A stretch of 64,000 bases of DNA. Origin: Isoperla grammatica (taxonomy: Eukaryota > Arthropoda > Insecta > Plecoptera > Perlodidae). Positions 23,143 to 34,700 of this stretch are shown here, piece after piece. A model generated the notes under the pieces. The model was not told where the DNA came from. It searched no databases and was given only the letters and a program-made list of their open reading frames with translations. The translations under genes and the position numbers were made by a program. The stretch is taken from contig OX246747.1 in the NCBI GenBank assembly GCA_945910005.1, positions 13,834,580 through 13,898,579 of the forward strand, written 5' to 3'. Each line of letters opens with the position of its first letter. Position 1 is the stretch's first letter.

Positions 23143-23805
23143 ATGGCGGAGGACGATATCACAAGGATCGTTATAACCAAGCCTGATGTCCTGGCGTTCG
23201 GTGAAGGCCTGCCTGCTGGACCGAGCATCGAGTCGTTCTTCCAAGATGAGACCGTCGTTCAGGTGTCTTGCGGTTCGAACCACTCTGCAGTTGTCTGCGC
23301 ATCCGGCCGAGTCTACACTTTCGGGAAGAATCAAGACAACGGATGTGTTAAGAACGATGGTGACCAGGTCACTGAGCCGAGGCTTGTTGACACTCTCAGC
23401 TCTGTTAGTATAACTCAAGCTGTTTGTGGAATTGGATACACCATGTTCCTCACTGACAAGGGTGAGTTATATTCATGTGGGATGAATGATGAAGGTAGCT
23501 TGGCCTCGGTTACATCAACAAAGCCCCCACACCCATCCTGGTTGCCGGTCTGCCGCCCATCAAGAAAGTTGCTGCTTGTCTGCACACGGTGGTTCTTGCC
23601 GACGGCGGTGAGGTGTGGGTGTGTGGATACAAAAAGTTTGGCCACTTAGGACTTGGTCATACCAAGCAGCAAACCTCATTCACCCGCGTGACCAACCTCC
23701 CCGAGGCCATTATTGACATTTCGTGTGGCGGGTACCATACAGTTCTTGTCTCGGCCTCTCGGGCACTCTTGATAACTGGGTGGAATAACGAATGCCAGCC
23801 TGGTT
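23143..23805 (+). pseudogene. RCC1-repeat protein, copy 2 (N-terminal part)
   Basis: A TTTAG acceptor-like site precedes ATGGCGGAGG. The first frame (23143-23649) reads FQDETVVQVSCGSNHSAVV, GRVYTFGKNQDNGC, TQAVCGIGYTMFLTDKGELY and SCGMNDEG: two and a half RCC1 blades. A shift after the SLASVTS segment leads to a second frame (23589-23861) with GEVWVCGYKKFGHLGLGH and DISCGGYHTVLVSASRALLI. Similarity to the other copies ends near 23805, where unrelated sequence begins. This is the only copy here that keeps the N-terminus. Confidence 0.75.
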
Positions 23806-24051
23806 TTACCGTAGACGGCTACTTGATACTTCTATTCACCCTAATCTTCTTTGGCATCTGATAATTTTATTCGTGTTAATACGATGTCATCTCGAATGAA
23901 GGAAGCTGCGCGTATCCGTTTCCTACCAAGTTCGGACGTGTACAATTGTGTTGGGTTGTTCCCGAAAAAGGGTAAAATTAAATGGACGGGGTTGTGGCGA
24001 GCAGGACAGCGGGTCTCTCCCTGCCAGCGCCTCCCACCACTATCCCCATGG

Positions 24052-24348
24052 CCCGTCTGAACAGTAGGAAGAATAGGCCCAGAGTGACTCTGCTAGTCGT
24101 TAGAGGCGACGAAAGGAGACCCTGTCCCTTTCCCCTCCACTGTCCCACTGAATATTTCTCCTCCCACTTGGCCCTGCCCTCCCTTGCTGGACTCCCGTAT
24201 GGCGACCCACGCGACGTACAATGGCTTCGGATGTGGCTTTATTCTTCATAATCATCTTTCTCATCTTCATTATCACCCGCTCGTCGTCTTGATTAGCCAT
24301 TGCTGCAAAAATATGAGACGTTAAGCCTCATTAATCAATCAATCAATC
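24052..24348 (+). repeat. SINE-like element, H2 + body A
   Basis: H2 (CCCGTCTGAACAG, AGAGTGACTCTGCTAGTCGT), body A with a small deletion at GGATCTGATTCGG, and three AATC units. The 100 nt upstream (TGGACGGGGTTGTGGCG onwards) may be further 5' element sequence absent from other copies. Confidence 0.88.
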
Positions 24349-24854
24349 GTTTTTTTGCGTATAACTTGTACATACCAGTTATGCAAAACACTTGCAGAGA
24401 CTTATGTTTCGTTTTTTGGCTGGTGTATACAAAAGAGTCCTTCCACTCTCATGAAAGCACCTAAAGCGACTTTCCAGTACATGAAAACAACGATCAATGC
24501 AGCTCCTAGTGGACATATGGCTGTTATTGTAGCGTGTTACGGCGCTAGGATCCGGGTTTCGTACAGGGGTTGGAATGATGGCCTCCAACGGATATCCTGA
24601 GGCTCCTGTCAAATAACAAGCAGCACATAATACCACCGGTATACAAGAGCTAGAAATATTTGTGACTTAGCATAGGCCATCTGGTATACGGAAAGAGAAG
24701 TATATAACAATACATTCATATGGGATGTGCCTAATCACAATAGCAGCAGGCCTACACTAGGCCAATAGTCTCCAATTATTATCTTCTTGAATTTAGGATC
24801 TATTGTCAAAGTTAAGCATTTGTAAAAGGTAGGTCTAGCATGTTCTGAGCTTCT

Positions 24855-25880
24855 TTAAATTAAATAACCAGATGTCCCGCCAGAATCCAGGCGGTCTTTA
24901 ATATGGCTTTGCCGCCAGATAAAACTATCGTGTGTGCTGCCAAGCCATTGCACAATTACATTGACAATCCGTAACTGGGCGTCGCAAATGCCCTGAACAT
25001 TGATTTTAATGTTTTCCATGTCTATTAACATAATTCGGTTCTTCCTCATTTGGGGCTTTCACCGATATATGGGTGCCGTCGACGCAACCAATAACGTTAG
25101 GGAACTGGGTCATACCATAGTAATCTGATAATATAATAAAATAGGTAACTTAGTTTATAGTAATCACATCTAACCTAGACCTAAGTTACAAGTTTTGAGT
25201 ACATTGGTAAGCAGAAGCCCTTAATTTAGGCAAGTTTACGCCTTGAACCATCTTGCATTTTTTGACACAGACCTAGCCTAGCCTTGCCTTAGGCCTAGGC
25301 CTAGACCTTGGCCCTAAACCTATTTTAGACCTAGAGCTATAGCCTAGTTTTAGGCTTCGGCCTAGGGCCTATCCAGACCAAGCATGTAGGCCTACATCTA
25401 GAACATGTCTTTAGTGTAGACTTGAGATCTTTATATAATGTTATTGAATCTTCTCTTGCACTAACCTGCCTAAATTCTGGCAATTTGGTTAGCACTGGCC
25501 AGCGGTTATCTAATACTGCTTGGAGCAATCGCAACCATAGCTTCACAAGATGTTTTGAGGACACGGCTGCAGCTATACTGGCCTATCCCTGCCACGTTCC
25601 CCAATACATTTTGAAAGCTAGCTAGTGCCATATATCGTAAAGATGTTAGCACCTGTGTGCGGACTGGTAACGCATGTGATCGAGCCGTAGCCCTGCCCAA
25701 CACTGGCTCGAGCTCGTCACACAGTTCTATGATTACGTGACGAGGAAACCGATAGTTTCTCATCAGATCGTTGTCCGAGAGATTTAAAGGATCGAGCCTG
25801 TCCCTAAAAACTCGCCGTGGCCTTTCTACATGCTCATCAACCTCTTCAACACCAAACGCGATTCAAGCACCGAACGAACA
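24855..25880 (-). pseudogene. PIF/Harbinger transposase 2 (HARBI1-like), frameshifted
   Basis: The minus-strand N-terminus (about 25870-25506) reads RVFRDRLDPLNLSDNDLM, NYRFPRHVIIELCDELEPVL and RSHALPVRTQVLTSLRYMA, the usual HARBI1 opening. A shift leads into 25337-25564. At 25120-25050 the frame reads [19 protein letters not shown] (first catalytic Asp). A one-base shift in a poly-A run leads to NVQGICDAQLRIVNVIVQWL with GSTHDSFI (second Asp). The region ends near 24855, before the catalytic Glu helix. An intron may account for part of 25130-25330. It is not functional as written. Confidence 0.82.
25180..25400. repeat. TAGGCC-rich cluster
   Basis: Dense overlapping TAGGCCTAG and CCTAGACCT words inside the Harbinger intron-like region. 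Other clusters lie at 2860-3080, 51860-52260, 56790-56890 and 58790-59110. Confidence 0.7.
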
Positions 25881-26164
25881 TGTCTTGAAGGTTAGGTTGA
25901 CGTCTGCGGCATGGGCGGTGACCAGCTGTTGTTGTCATCGTCTGCTAGGCCTAGGCCAACGCCAACCTAACCTATAATTTCGCGGGAAATGAAAAGTATT
26001 TCAAACAGGAAATGATTGTAATACGTTCTTGCTAAGTATTTAAATATACATTTAGCCATCAATTTAGAACACAAGTGTACGAGATTTTTCAATTAATTAT
26101 TTTAATTCGAAAGAAGTACAGGTCCGCAATGTTGAATAAATCAACTTGTGGGAGTAAACTTTAA

Positions 26165-26188
26165 ACTCCTGCCACAAAGCAGGAGTTA
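26165..26188 (+). repeat. 9-bp perfect hairpin
   Basis: AACTCCTGC, loop CACAAA, GCAGGAGTT, embedded in a GTTAAA-rich foldback-like stretch (about 26130-26260). Possibly a small MITE. Confidence 0.5.
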
Positions 26189-26348
26189 AATTTTAGAGTT
26201 AAATAACCCCCAAAACTGGTGTACTTCCTTTTGTGGACTCGGAAACTGGAGTAAAGCGTGGCCTACTTAAAAAAAAAACTTTTTTTTCTTAACCTCGCTT
26301 TGTAGATTCGGGCCTAGGGGTGATAATTTCTTGCTTATCCTAAATGGT

Positions 26349-26529
26349 AAGTCAGACGAAGTGCAGTCCACACCCAAATACCCTATCCTCCCCTTTCCTC
26401 TTTTCTCATGCGCCCTCCTACTTGCCCCTTTCCTCCAAAGAGCCCCCAACGTCATCTTCATTATCACCAACTCATCGTCTTGATAAGCCAAGTTGCAAAA
26501 ATATAAGACGTTAAGCCCAAATAATCAAC
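26349..26529 (+). repeat. SINE-like element, body B, 5'-truncated
   Basis: Begins at AAGTCAGACGAAGTGC, then body B and an ATATAAGACGTTAAGCCC tail. Confidence 0.88.
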
Positions 26530-26829
26530 ATACCTTGGTGCTAGTTCTGCTGAAAAATTGGCATTGCATCTGAAAGTGCATAATTCTTCTTGTAGCTACA
26601 ATCTACAACCAATCTACAACCAATTGTACTAGACTTCTTGGAAAACCGTTGTTTGAAAAAAATTTGGATACGTACATTAGCGTTTGCTAATTTAGTACAT
26701 CGGAAAAAGATTGTTGGTCCGCTTGCATTTCCTGTACAGGAATGTTTGCCACATCGTCAACAACAGCATTCTGAATATGAAGTTCTTCTTGCGGAGCAAT
26801 ATTACCTAATGCACGATTGTTACCTTCAG

Positions 26830-26955
26830 TAGAATAATGCTGCCTCCGCAACTGCTTCAATGCACCTGTAGGTATCTACACCATGAATCAAACGCAAATG
26901 TGTACATAATGATCGTATATTGGATTGATTAATCTGGCAAACATAACATGTAGGC
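26830..26955 (-). CDS. candidate C2H2 zinc-finger exon
   Basis: The minus strand reads TCYVCQINQSNIRSLCTHLR then LIHGVDTYRC: a CxxC, 12 residues, HxxxxH finger followed by a linker. The finger is intact, but the frame stops soon after (GCGGAGGCAGCATTATTC region). It may be the first exon of the unknown gene whose later exon lies at 28442-28795. Linkage is inference. Confidence 0.4.
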
Positions 26956-27610
26956 ATGATTGCAACGAAAAATTACACGTTTACACTAACTCACTAGTAA
27001 GCTAATGACGATTAATTATTATTCGTTAACTGGTTCATTTTAAGTATACTACAGACATTATTTAAGCTACAAATCTGTTGCCTTATTTGTTGTATTGTCA
27101 ATATCGGTTTCTTCAGCATTGGCAAATTGACAACGTATTTGTAACTTCATCTGTTAACAATGGAATTAGTTAACTACGGCACCATAAAACTCTGTAGTAT
27201 CTGCTACAATCAATTGTACTAGACTTCGTGGAAAACCAACAACATATACAGTTGTCAGGAACACTTGCATTCATTCCATACTATAACAAAGTATTTGTAA
27301 GTTATTATATCATTTGTTTTGTCACTGTAATGCACACATTAATTGCATGGCACATCAATTAGGCCTATGTGCAGAGACTTATGTATCGGATTGTGAGCTC
27401 ACGCTTTTCTGTTGTTTGCCACAATTACCCCAATTTACCTACATCTATCTGAACTTATGAGTACCTGAACATGTAATTGGTTTCACAATATTATATTACA
27501 CCGTGTTCTTAATTTGTGCTATGTGGCAATAGCAAGGTGGGCCATTTGTTTGTAGGCCTAGTTCATGCCATGCACTCGTCGCAAAAAGTGTGCAAATTTA
27601 ACTATTTCTT

Positions 27611-27990
27611 CCTGCCCAGGGACTGCAACCTTATCGTGGTGGGCAGGTTTGCGTGCTTTAATGATTCCTAGAGCTATGCCGGCGGAAGCGTATGCTTCTG
27701 GTAGGACCACCCAAGCCGGACTGGTCGAGGAGGAGAAGTCAGACGAAGTGCAGTCCACACCCCAATCCCCTTTCCCCCCACTGTCCCATTGAATATTTCT
27801 CCTCCCACTTGGCCCTGCCCTCCCTTGCTGGACTCCCGTATGACGACCCACGCGACGTACAATGGATCTGATTCGGATGTGGCTTTATTCTTCATTTTCA
27901 TCTTTCTCATCTTCATTATCACCCGCTCATCGTCTCGATTAGCAATCGTTGCATAAATATGAGACGTTAAGCTCCATTAATCAATCAATC
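27611..27990 (+). repeat. SINE-like element, H1 + body A, full length
   Basis: Complete, with an 11-bp target-site duplication AACTATTTCTT (27600-27610 and 27991-28001). Confidence 0.94.
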
Positions 27991-28441
27991 AACTATTTCT
28001 TGTTGACTTTATCGTGCCAATTTTAGTTCAGTATACATCTTTACAACATCGCATGTTAAACTAAATAATCTTAATAAAAAACAAAATTTATTGCAAGGCC
28101 CAACTAACCATCCTGAAAAATATTTTGGGGGGGATGTGCGAGTACCCAATTAAGTCGATTTACTATCAGACTCGTTACCTTTAGTTTACTATTTCCAGAG
28201 TCCAATTAGAGTGCCTCACTAACAAAATTGGTTGTTGACCAGGCCACTGAGTATGAAGTTGTTCAGATGGATCATGTGTCGAGCTTTCAGTTCCAAATTA
28301 ATTGCGCAGTCGTAGATTTCGACTGTAGAAACTAAATAAGTTGGGATCCATTATTTCCCATGCCGCTGTTTTTATGATTCTTAGTACACAATGAAAACAT
28401 GCTTATCTTATCAAATTACTAACAATTCTTTAAATCACTGA

Positions 28442-28795
28442 TCATTGTAGTGACAGCAACAAACTTACCATCCCAGGTCGTTCGCACATCGTAAATAAAA
28501 GTCTGGAAAAAAGCCACACATGTTGGATTTCTGCCGGGTAATGGGCGTGAAGAGCATGGAACATCTTGAAGCAGGTGTCAAGTGCATTCAAAGGCGAATC
28601 AAGTTTGTACTTAACGTCGTCTACGACAACGTTCGATGAGGAGATTGTTGACAGTGTTGGTTGAGCAGTCCGTTTAAACTTCATAACTTTTCTTGACGAT
28701 AACTTAACGCCTGTTGCAGTTCTCCAACAGTCTGTAAAATATTTCGAACACATTGGAATAAATACTTTATTTTGTAACAATAGGCCTTGCTGCAC
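28442..28795 (-). CDS. unrecognised ORF, possible TE-derived exon
   Basis: A 117-codon frame includes LNALDTCFKMFHALHAHYPA and EIQHVWLFSRLLFTM, an amphipathic segment of the sort seen in uncharacterised invertebrate and fish proteins with N-terminal zinc fingers. I cannot name the family. Its upstream edge (about 28795) and downstream edge have no clear splice sites. Confidence 0.3.
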   Translation of the reverse strand: MQQGLLLQNKVFIPMCSKYFTDCWRTATGVKLSSRKVMKFKRTAQPTLSTISSSNVVVDDVKYKLDSPLNALDTCFKMFHALHAHYPAEIQHVWLFSRLLFTMCERPGMVSLLLSLQ

Positions 28796-29114
28796 TCCCT
28801 TAAAACGACCCCCGCGATGTGTAATGCCTTATTGAATACATGCGATAACATTTTGTGACTCCACCTAGCAAAGCGCTGAATTAAAGAAATACATAGAACT
28901 TAGGTTACATAAGGTTAATATTATTCATGAGTGTTTCTGTATGAAGTAATTTCATCATCTGTCTCACTTCAATCTTTGTGACTCGGACCTCTCGACTCAA
29001 TGAATAACTCGACTCAAAACCAGAAGTACTACATACTTGCCCATCCCTGGTAGTTAACACAATAGCAATTGGCAGTTTTGCATTACGAATAATGTAATGT
29101 ACAGTTTTACATTA

Positions 29115-29182
29115 CTTTCTCATCTTCATTATCACCCGCTGATCGTCTCGATTAACCATTGTTGCAAAAATATGAGACGTTA
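29115..29182 (+). repeat. SINE-like element, 3' tail only
   Basis: TTTCTCATCTTCATTATCACC through ATATGAGACGTTATG: a severely 5'-truncated copy lacking AATC repeats. Confidence 0.75.
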
Positions 29183-29189
29183 TGACATT

Positions 29190-30728
29190 ATCACGTTCAC
29201 TTCAGTCTTAGGCCGAGTACGGGATTTATATTGAATGTTAAAAGAAACTCACCTGTCGTGCTCGTATTCCAAATTTCCTTCAATTTGCTCCAGTATCATT
29301 AACACTGACTGTTTCGAAATGCGGAAACGCGTTGAAAAGTCGTGGTCGTCGTAAATTTTAAAGTAATTCTTACGTTCCCTTATTACTCTCGGCCGTCTCT
29401 CCTTCATTTCGAGAAACTGGAGATCATCTGCATCATCGTCACTTGAAAATGACTCCTTTTCTTTCGTCTAGGTGAAGGATGTAGTACCTTCGCATACCGA
29501 TAACGTGCGTCATCCCATGGGTCCAAGCTCTTCCCTCGTACAAGTCCTGGTGTACGACCTTGTTGTTCTTCCCTCTACTTCTCTCTTCTGCTCTTGTATG
29601 CTTAATCCTCCTCCGTAGATGGCCACTCACTCCTCAAACCCCGGTTGATGTTTATTCCTCGAAGTTTAGACGTGAACTCCCCGATCCGGTCAATCCTCCA
29701 TTCCCACCTCGACACTCCTCACGTCATAGCTCTTAAACCCCACCAAGACATAGATTTTGTTGGAAAATACCATTCTTCTTTCTTCAAACCGTTTTCCCTC
29801 TCGTATCAGCCAATTAGCTCTCAAGACCCGCTCTTCCTCATCTCTGTGTCAATAAAGTGGGGGCTTGCCACCGTTGTACATTTTGATAAATCAAAGTCCA
29901 ACTGACTACGATACCCGTTCGTTGCCCACCCCCGACAAAGTGTTGAAACCCTGACACATGCGAGTACACTCAACTTGAGCATGCATCATGTTAGGATTGC
30001 AACACATCCGGTAGAGCTGCCAATATCTTACATCGAAAGAACAGAAGAAGACCATGAAAAGGTCATATTCTTCACAATATCTGGCAGAACTTCATTTTGA
30101 CATAATTACTCTAGGTTTTCTTGGTCTTACCTTAGGTGTTTGAAAGGTGTAACTTTCGTAATATAAACGTTTACAAGCTTTATAAATAAAAAATAAAAAC
30201 CTTCCTCCGCTATCGTTTGAAACTGAGCAAGTAATCTTAGCCCGAGTTCATAACTACATCAATCACAAATTATCATTTGAGGGTATCTTATTATCTCAAC
30301 GGCTAATTGGCCTAGACCTATGACCTGATTTGGTCAAGTAAAATAACTGATTATTACCTTCTAATAACAACTGCACCATAGATGTAGTAGATTATCATGT
30401 ACACATACACTTGCTCATCAATTGTTATCAGTATTATCATACAAATACAACATCAAAAAACATGCTTTCAATTATAAGATGAAGCTGTTGTGACCTAGAC
30501 AGCAACACACCTGAGTTAAACGACGATTGACCTCAGCCACTTTGATATTTAGGCGTTTGTACCCGTCATCCTTGAGAAGCTCACATCGGTTTTCACGGCG
30601 TGGTAGTACACATGCAACAAATATGGTTATGGATTTATAAACGGATTGAATAGAATTTATGAGAATTTTGAAATCAGTGACAATACTGTCAACTGACTGG
30701 TTAGATGAAATGATGTTTGTACCAACAT
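29190..30728. other. unassigned stretch
   Basis: I see no supported gene. Short ORFs on both strands near 29440-29900 lack known motifs. Confidence 0.4.
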
Positions 30729-31026
30729 TGCCCGTCTGGCCCCGGGGAAGAATGGGCCCAGAGTGACTCTGCTAGTCGTACAAGGTGACGAAAAGAGACC
30801 CTGTCTCTTTACCCCCCCACTGTCCCACTGTAGGTCTCTCCTCCCACTTGGCCCTGCCCTCCCTTGCTGGACTCCCGTATGACGACCCACGCGACGTACA
30901 ATGGATCTCATTCGGATGTGGCTGTTTTCTTCATCATAATCTTTCATTTTCACTATCACCAGCACATTGTCTCGATTAGCCATTGTGGCACAAATATGGG
31001 ACGTTAAGCGCTCTCATCGATCAATC
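30729..31026 (+). repeat. SINE-like element, H2 + body A, full length
   Basis: 12-bp target-site duplication TTGTACCAACAT (30717-30728 and 31027-31038). It fixes the 5' end of an H2 copy at TGCCCGTCTGG, so H2 is a genuine alternative start and not a truncation. Confidence 0.94.
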
Positions 31027-31277
31027 TTGTACCAACATAAAAAATAAGTTTATTAAAATATGGGACAACATCCAAGGCCGGATCAACTAGGTGTCTAACC
31101 CTACACCCAGGATAACACATGACTAATGAATATGATGTTACTTTTCACTGCTTTAGGTCTACTGTAGTCTGCGTGATGAATGTGGGTGGACGTTGTAGGC
31201 ATGTTGTTAAAGGTACATTCTATTCCGGCGTTATGTCTTAGTTCTGCTTGCTAGTTTTTAACGGGACATTTAGTCTT

Positions 31278-31656
31278 TGAGCCGGGGTGCTCACTCCGAG
31301 GAGTTTTTTAGTGGACTGTATATATTTGATTGAAAACTTACCCCAATGATGTTCGAAAGGTGACGTAGCGTTGATAATAGCGACTGGCGGAAAGTGGCCG
31401 TCGTGAGAAAGAGAAAGAAAGATGAAAATGCTGGAAGGCGATCGAACCCAGGACATGCAGCGTAGAAACAGTCTGGATGTACGAGAGAATAACTGAGAGA
31501 GAAACTGAACGTGACCGACGAGGTCGGAGACTGAGCCACAACTGACAAGATAAGAGATTACGTGATTGGCCGAAATCGAAACATATGAAAATAATAGACA
31601 GGTATACCAACACCGAGAAAATACATATCACCAGCGACGAATAAATGGCGCGAACA
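31278..31656 (-). mobile_element. BEL/Pao 3' LTR (379 bp)
   Basis: Read on the minus strand it runs TGTTCGCGCC...GGCTCA and matches 37571-38060 along its length, apart from indels. A polypurine-like AGGTGGGCGG precedes it on the inside (about 31659-31668). Confidence 0.88.
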
Positions 31657-31754
31657 TACCGCCCACCTAAAATAGACCAATTTTAGATAGGACAATGAGA
31701 AATAACAACCTATGAACTACAAATCTAAATCTAACAACACTCCGAAACGAACGA

Positions 31755-34700
31755 CTAAAGAGAGGGGAGGGTAACTAACTTGTTCACCGGTCGGGTGAAC
31801 ACTCCTTTAGACGTGCGAACGGAAGCGACTCGGACGACGTTGTCGTTACCAGGGCACACCTGAACCACCCTGCCAATAGGCCAAGATAAAGGGGTAGTGG
31901 CGGGTTCCAACCCGAAGACGACGTCACCGACCTTGAGATTAGGACACGCGCGCACCCACTTCCCACGCTGCATTTGCGTATGCAGGTACTCTCTGGACCA
32001 ACGCGTCCAGAAGGATTGATGCAGCTGACGGACTTGATGCCAACGAGAAAGGTGAGAAGTAGACTCGGCGATAGCTGTTTCAGGAGGTGCGAGAAGTGAG
32101 GTGCCAATCAACAAGTGGGCGGGGGAAAGGTAATCAGGGCCTTCCAGGGGGTCGAACAAAGTGGCACAAAGAGGTCGACTGTTCAACACGGCTTCAATAC
32201 GTGCAAACAGGGTAGAATACTCCTCGAAATTAAGGGAGGAATCCTTAATTAATCCATGCAGAAGCAGTTTGGCGGACTTAACTCCAGCTTCCCATAGGCC
32301 ACCGAAATTAGGGGCGTAAGGGGGGTTGAAATGCCACTGAACATTACGTAGAGCGAGCTTGTCAGCGATAGTAGTTTCAGCTAAAGTGAGAGAATCGTGT
32401 ATCTCGCGGAGCGTACGGGCAGCACCTACGTAATAATGACCACAGTCGGAATAAATATGAGCGGGGAGGCCACGACGAGCGAGAAACCGATCAAGACAGG
32501 CCAGGAAGGCTTCAGTGGATAAGTCCGAAACCAACTCTAGGTGAACAGCCTTAGTGGCCATGCAGATGAACAGGCACAAATAACCCTTGACGATGGGGGC
32601 GTTACGGCGGGAACTCGTCTTCACGGAGAAAGGGCCAGCGTAGTCAGTGCCTACGTTGAGGAAAGCGCGTGAAGGCTTAGCGCGAGGTTCAGGCAGCTCA
32701 GCCATGATTGGCTCAACAGGCTTGGCGCGGAATTTGGAACAGGTTAAGCAACGTCGAATGCGTTGCCGCAATAAACCGCGTAAAGCAACAATCCAATACA
32801 TCTGCTGAATGAGAGCTTGCACAGTGCGAGGGCCAGAGTGCAATGACGTGAGATGGAAAGCATCACACAAGAGTGCGGACAGATGAGCTTCTTTGCGAAG
32901 CAAGAGCAGATGACGTGCGTCTTCGGGAAGTGAAGAGTAGTGAAGTCTGCCGCCCACCCTGAGAAACCCACGGGAGTCAATGAAGGGTTTGAGGGGGGCA
33001 AAGCGGTGAGACACGGGCGAGTGTTTCGCCAATTGCTTGAACTCATTGGCGAAATAATGTCGTTGAGTGATGCGTACGAACAAACGCATCGCGTCCTCAA
33101 GCTTGGACGGGAGCAGGGGACCAGTGGGGGAAGCAAGCTGACTTCGGCGAGCAAGCAAAATGCGGGAAAAGCGTACCACGTGACCAAACACGCGCTTGGC
33201 TTTGACGAGCGAGGAGAAGCTTTGCAGCTTAACTAGTAGAGGGTCAACAACGGGGTCAAGACTGATCAGAACTCTGGGAGACGCTTTCAGCTCAGGCACC
33301 TCGTGGCTAGCTTTACGCGAGGGGACCGAGCGAGGCCACGTAAAGGGGGGCGAACGCATGAACGGGGGACCAGAGAACCATATGGGATGGTTCAACAAGT
33401 CCTGGGGGAGAAGTCCCCGAGAGGCACAGTCGGCAGGGTTCTCTTCGGAACGAACGTGAGACCAGTTCAGAGGAGAAGTGGTCTCGAGAATTTCAACCAC
33501 TCGATTGGCGACGAAAGTCTTAAGCTGGTGCGGGGGGGTAGAGAGCCAGGCCAGTACGATCGTGGAATCGGTATAGAGCAACACTGTTTCTATGTGCAAG
33601 GATTCGTGAGCGGGCAGGGCATCTTTCAACACCCGAGACAATAACAATGCGCCACTGAGCTCCAGTTTAGGGACAGTGAGAAGCTTGACGGGCGTGACCT
33701 TGCTCCTGCCTCTCAACAGTCTGACATGAGATTGCGAGCACGTCTCAACGTGCAAATAGAGAGTAGCGGCATAGGCCTTCTCGGAGGCGTCACAAAACCC
33801 CACAAGCCGGTAGGTGGCGTCACTCAAAACAAGGAGGCGCGGAACACTGACATCACTCAACTTGGACACGCTTTCGATGGCAGTGATCCAAGTCTGAGAA
33901 AGCGACTCCGGAAGTGATTCGTCCCACTCCACGCGCAAGAGCCAGAGATTCTGCATGAACACCTTCATCCAGGAGAGGAAAGGGATGAGAAACCCAAGAG
34001 GGTCGAATATGCGCGCAATGTAGGAGAGTATGGAACGTTTGGTGACACAACCTTCGAAAGGTAGAGTGTGAAAACTGAAGCAATCAGAGCGAGGGTCCCA
34101 CAACAATCCAAGAATTTTCAGAATCTGCTCATCGTTAGAGAATACCAGGGGAGTCTCCAGGTAGTCCTGGGGAAGAGCGCTAAGAGCGTCGGGAGAGTTG
34201 CTAGCCCATTTGCGAAGTTCGACCCCGGCGCACTGAGTGATTGATTGCAACTCAGCGCGAAGCGCGAGAGCTTCGTCAAGGTCACTGGCACCGGATACTA
34301 TGTCATCGATGTAGATGTTTGAAGTGAGGGCGCGTGAAGCGAGAGGAAACTGCGCGCCCTCGTCCTTGACAAGTTGCTGCAACACTCTTTGGGCCTGGAA
34401 AGCAGAGGGCGTGAGACCGTAAGTAACTGTGTTGAGCTCGTACTCAATAACAGGGGAGGAAGGCTCAGGGCGCCAAAATATGTGCTAATAGACACGGTCG
34501 TCTTGGTGTACAAGGATTTGACGGTACATCTGTCTCACGTCCGCGCACAGGGCTACGGGATAGACACGAAAGGTGGTGAGAATCCGCGGAAGGTCGCTCT
34601 GAAGTTTGGGACCACTGAGCAAGACGTGGTTGAGAGCTACTGCACGTTTTTCAGGGGAGGAGGCGTTGAATACCACTCGCAATTTAGTGGTAGAGCTTGT

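Noticed and set aside
26580..27240. Repeated CAATTGTACTAGACTTC word at about 26620 and 27210 as an element boundary
   Set aside because: A short direct repeat only; I saw no terminal inverted repeats or duplications around it.
32940..33644. Plus-strand ORFs over the BEL element
   Set aside because: Shadows of the minus-strand pol frame; no motifs of their own.
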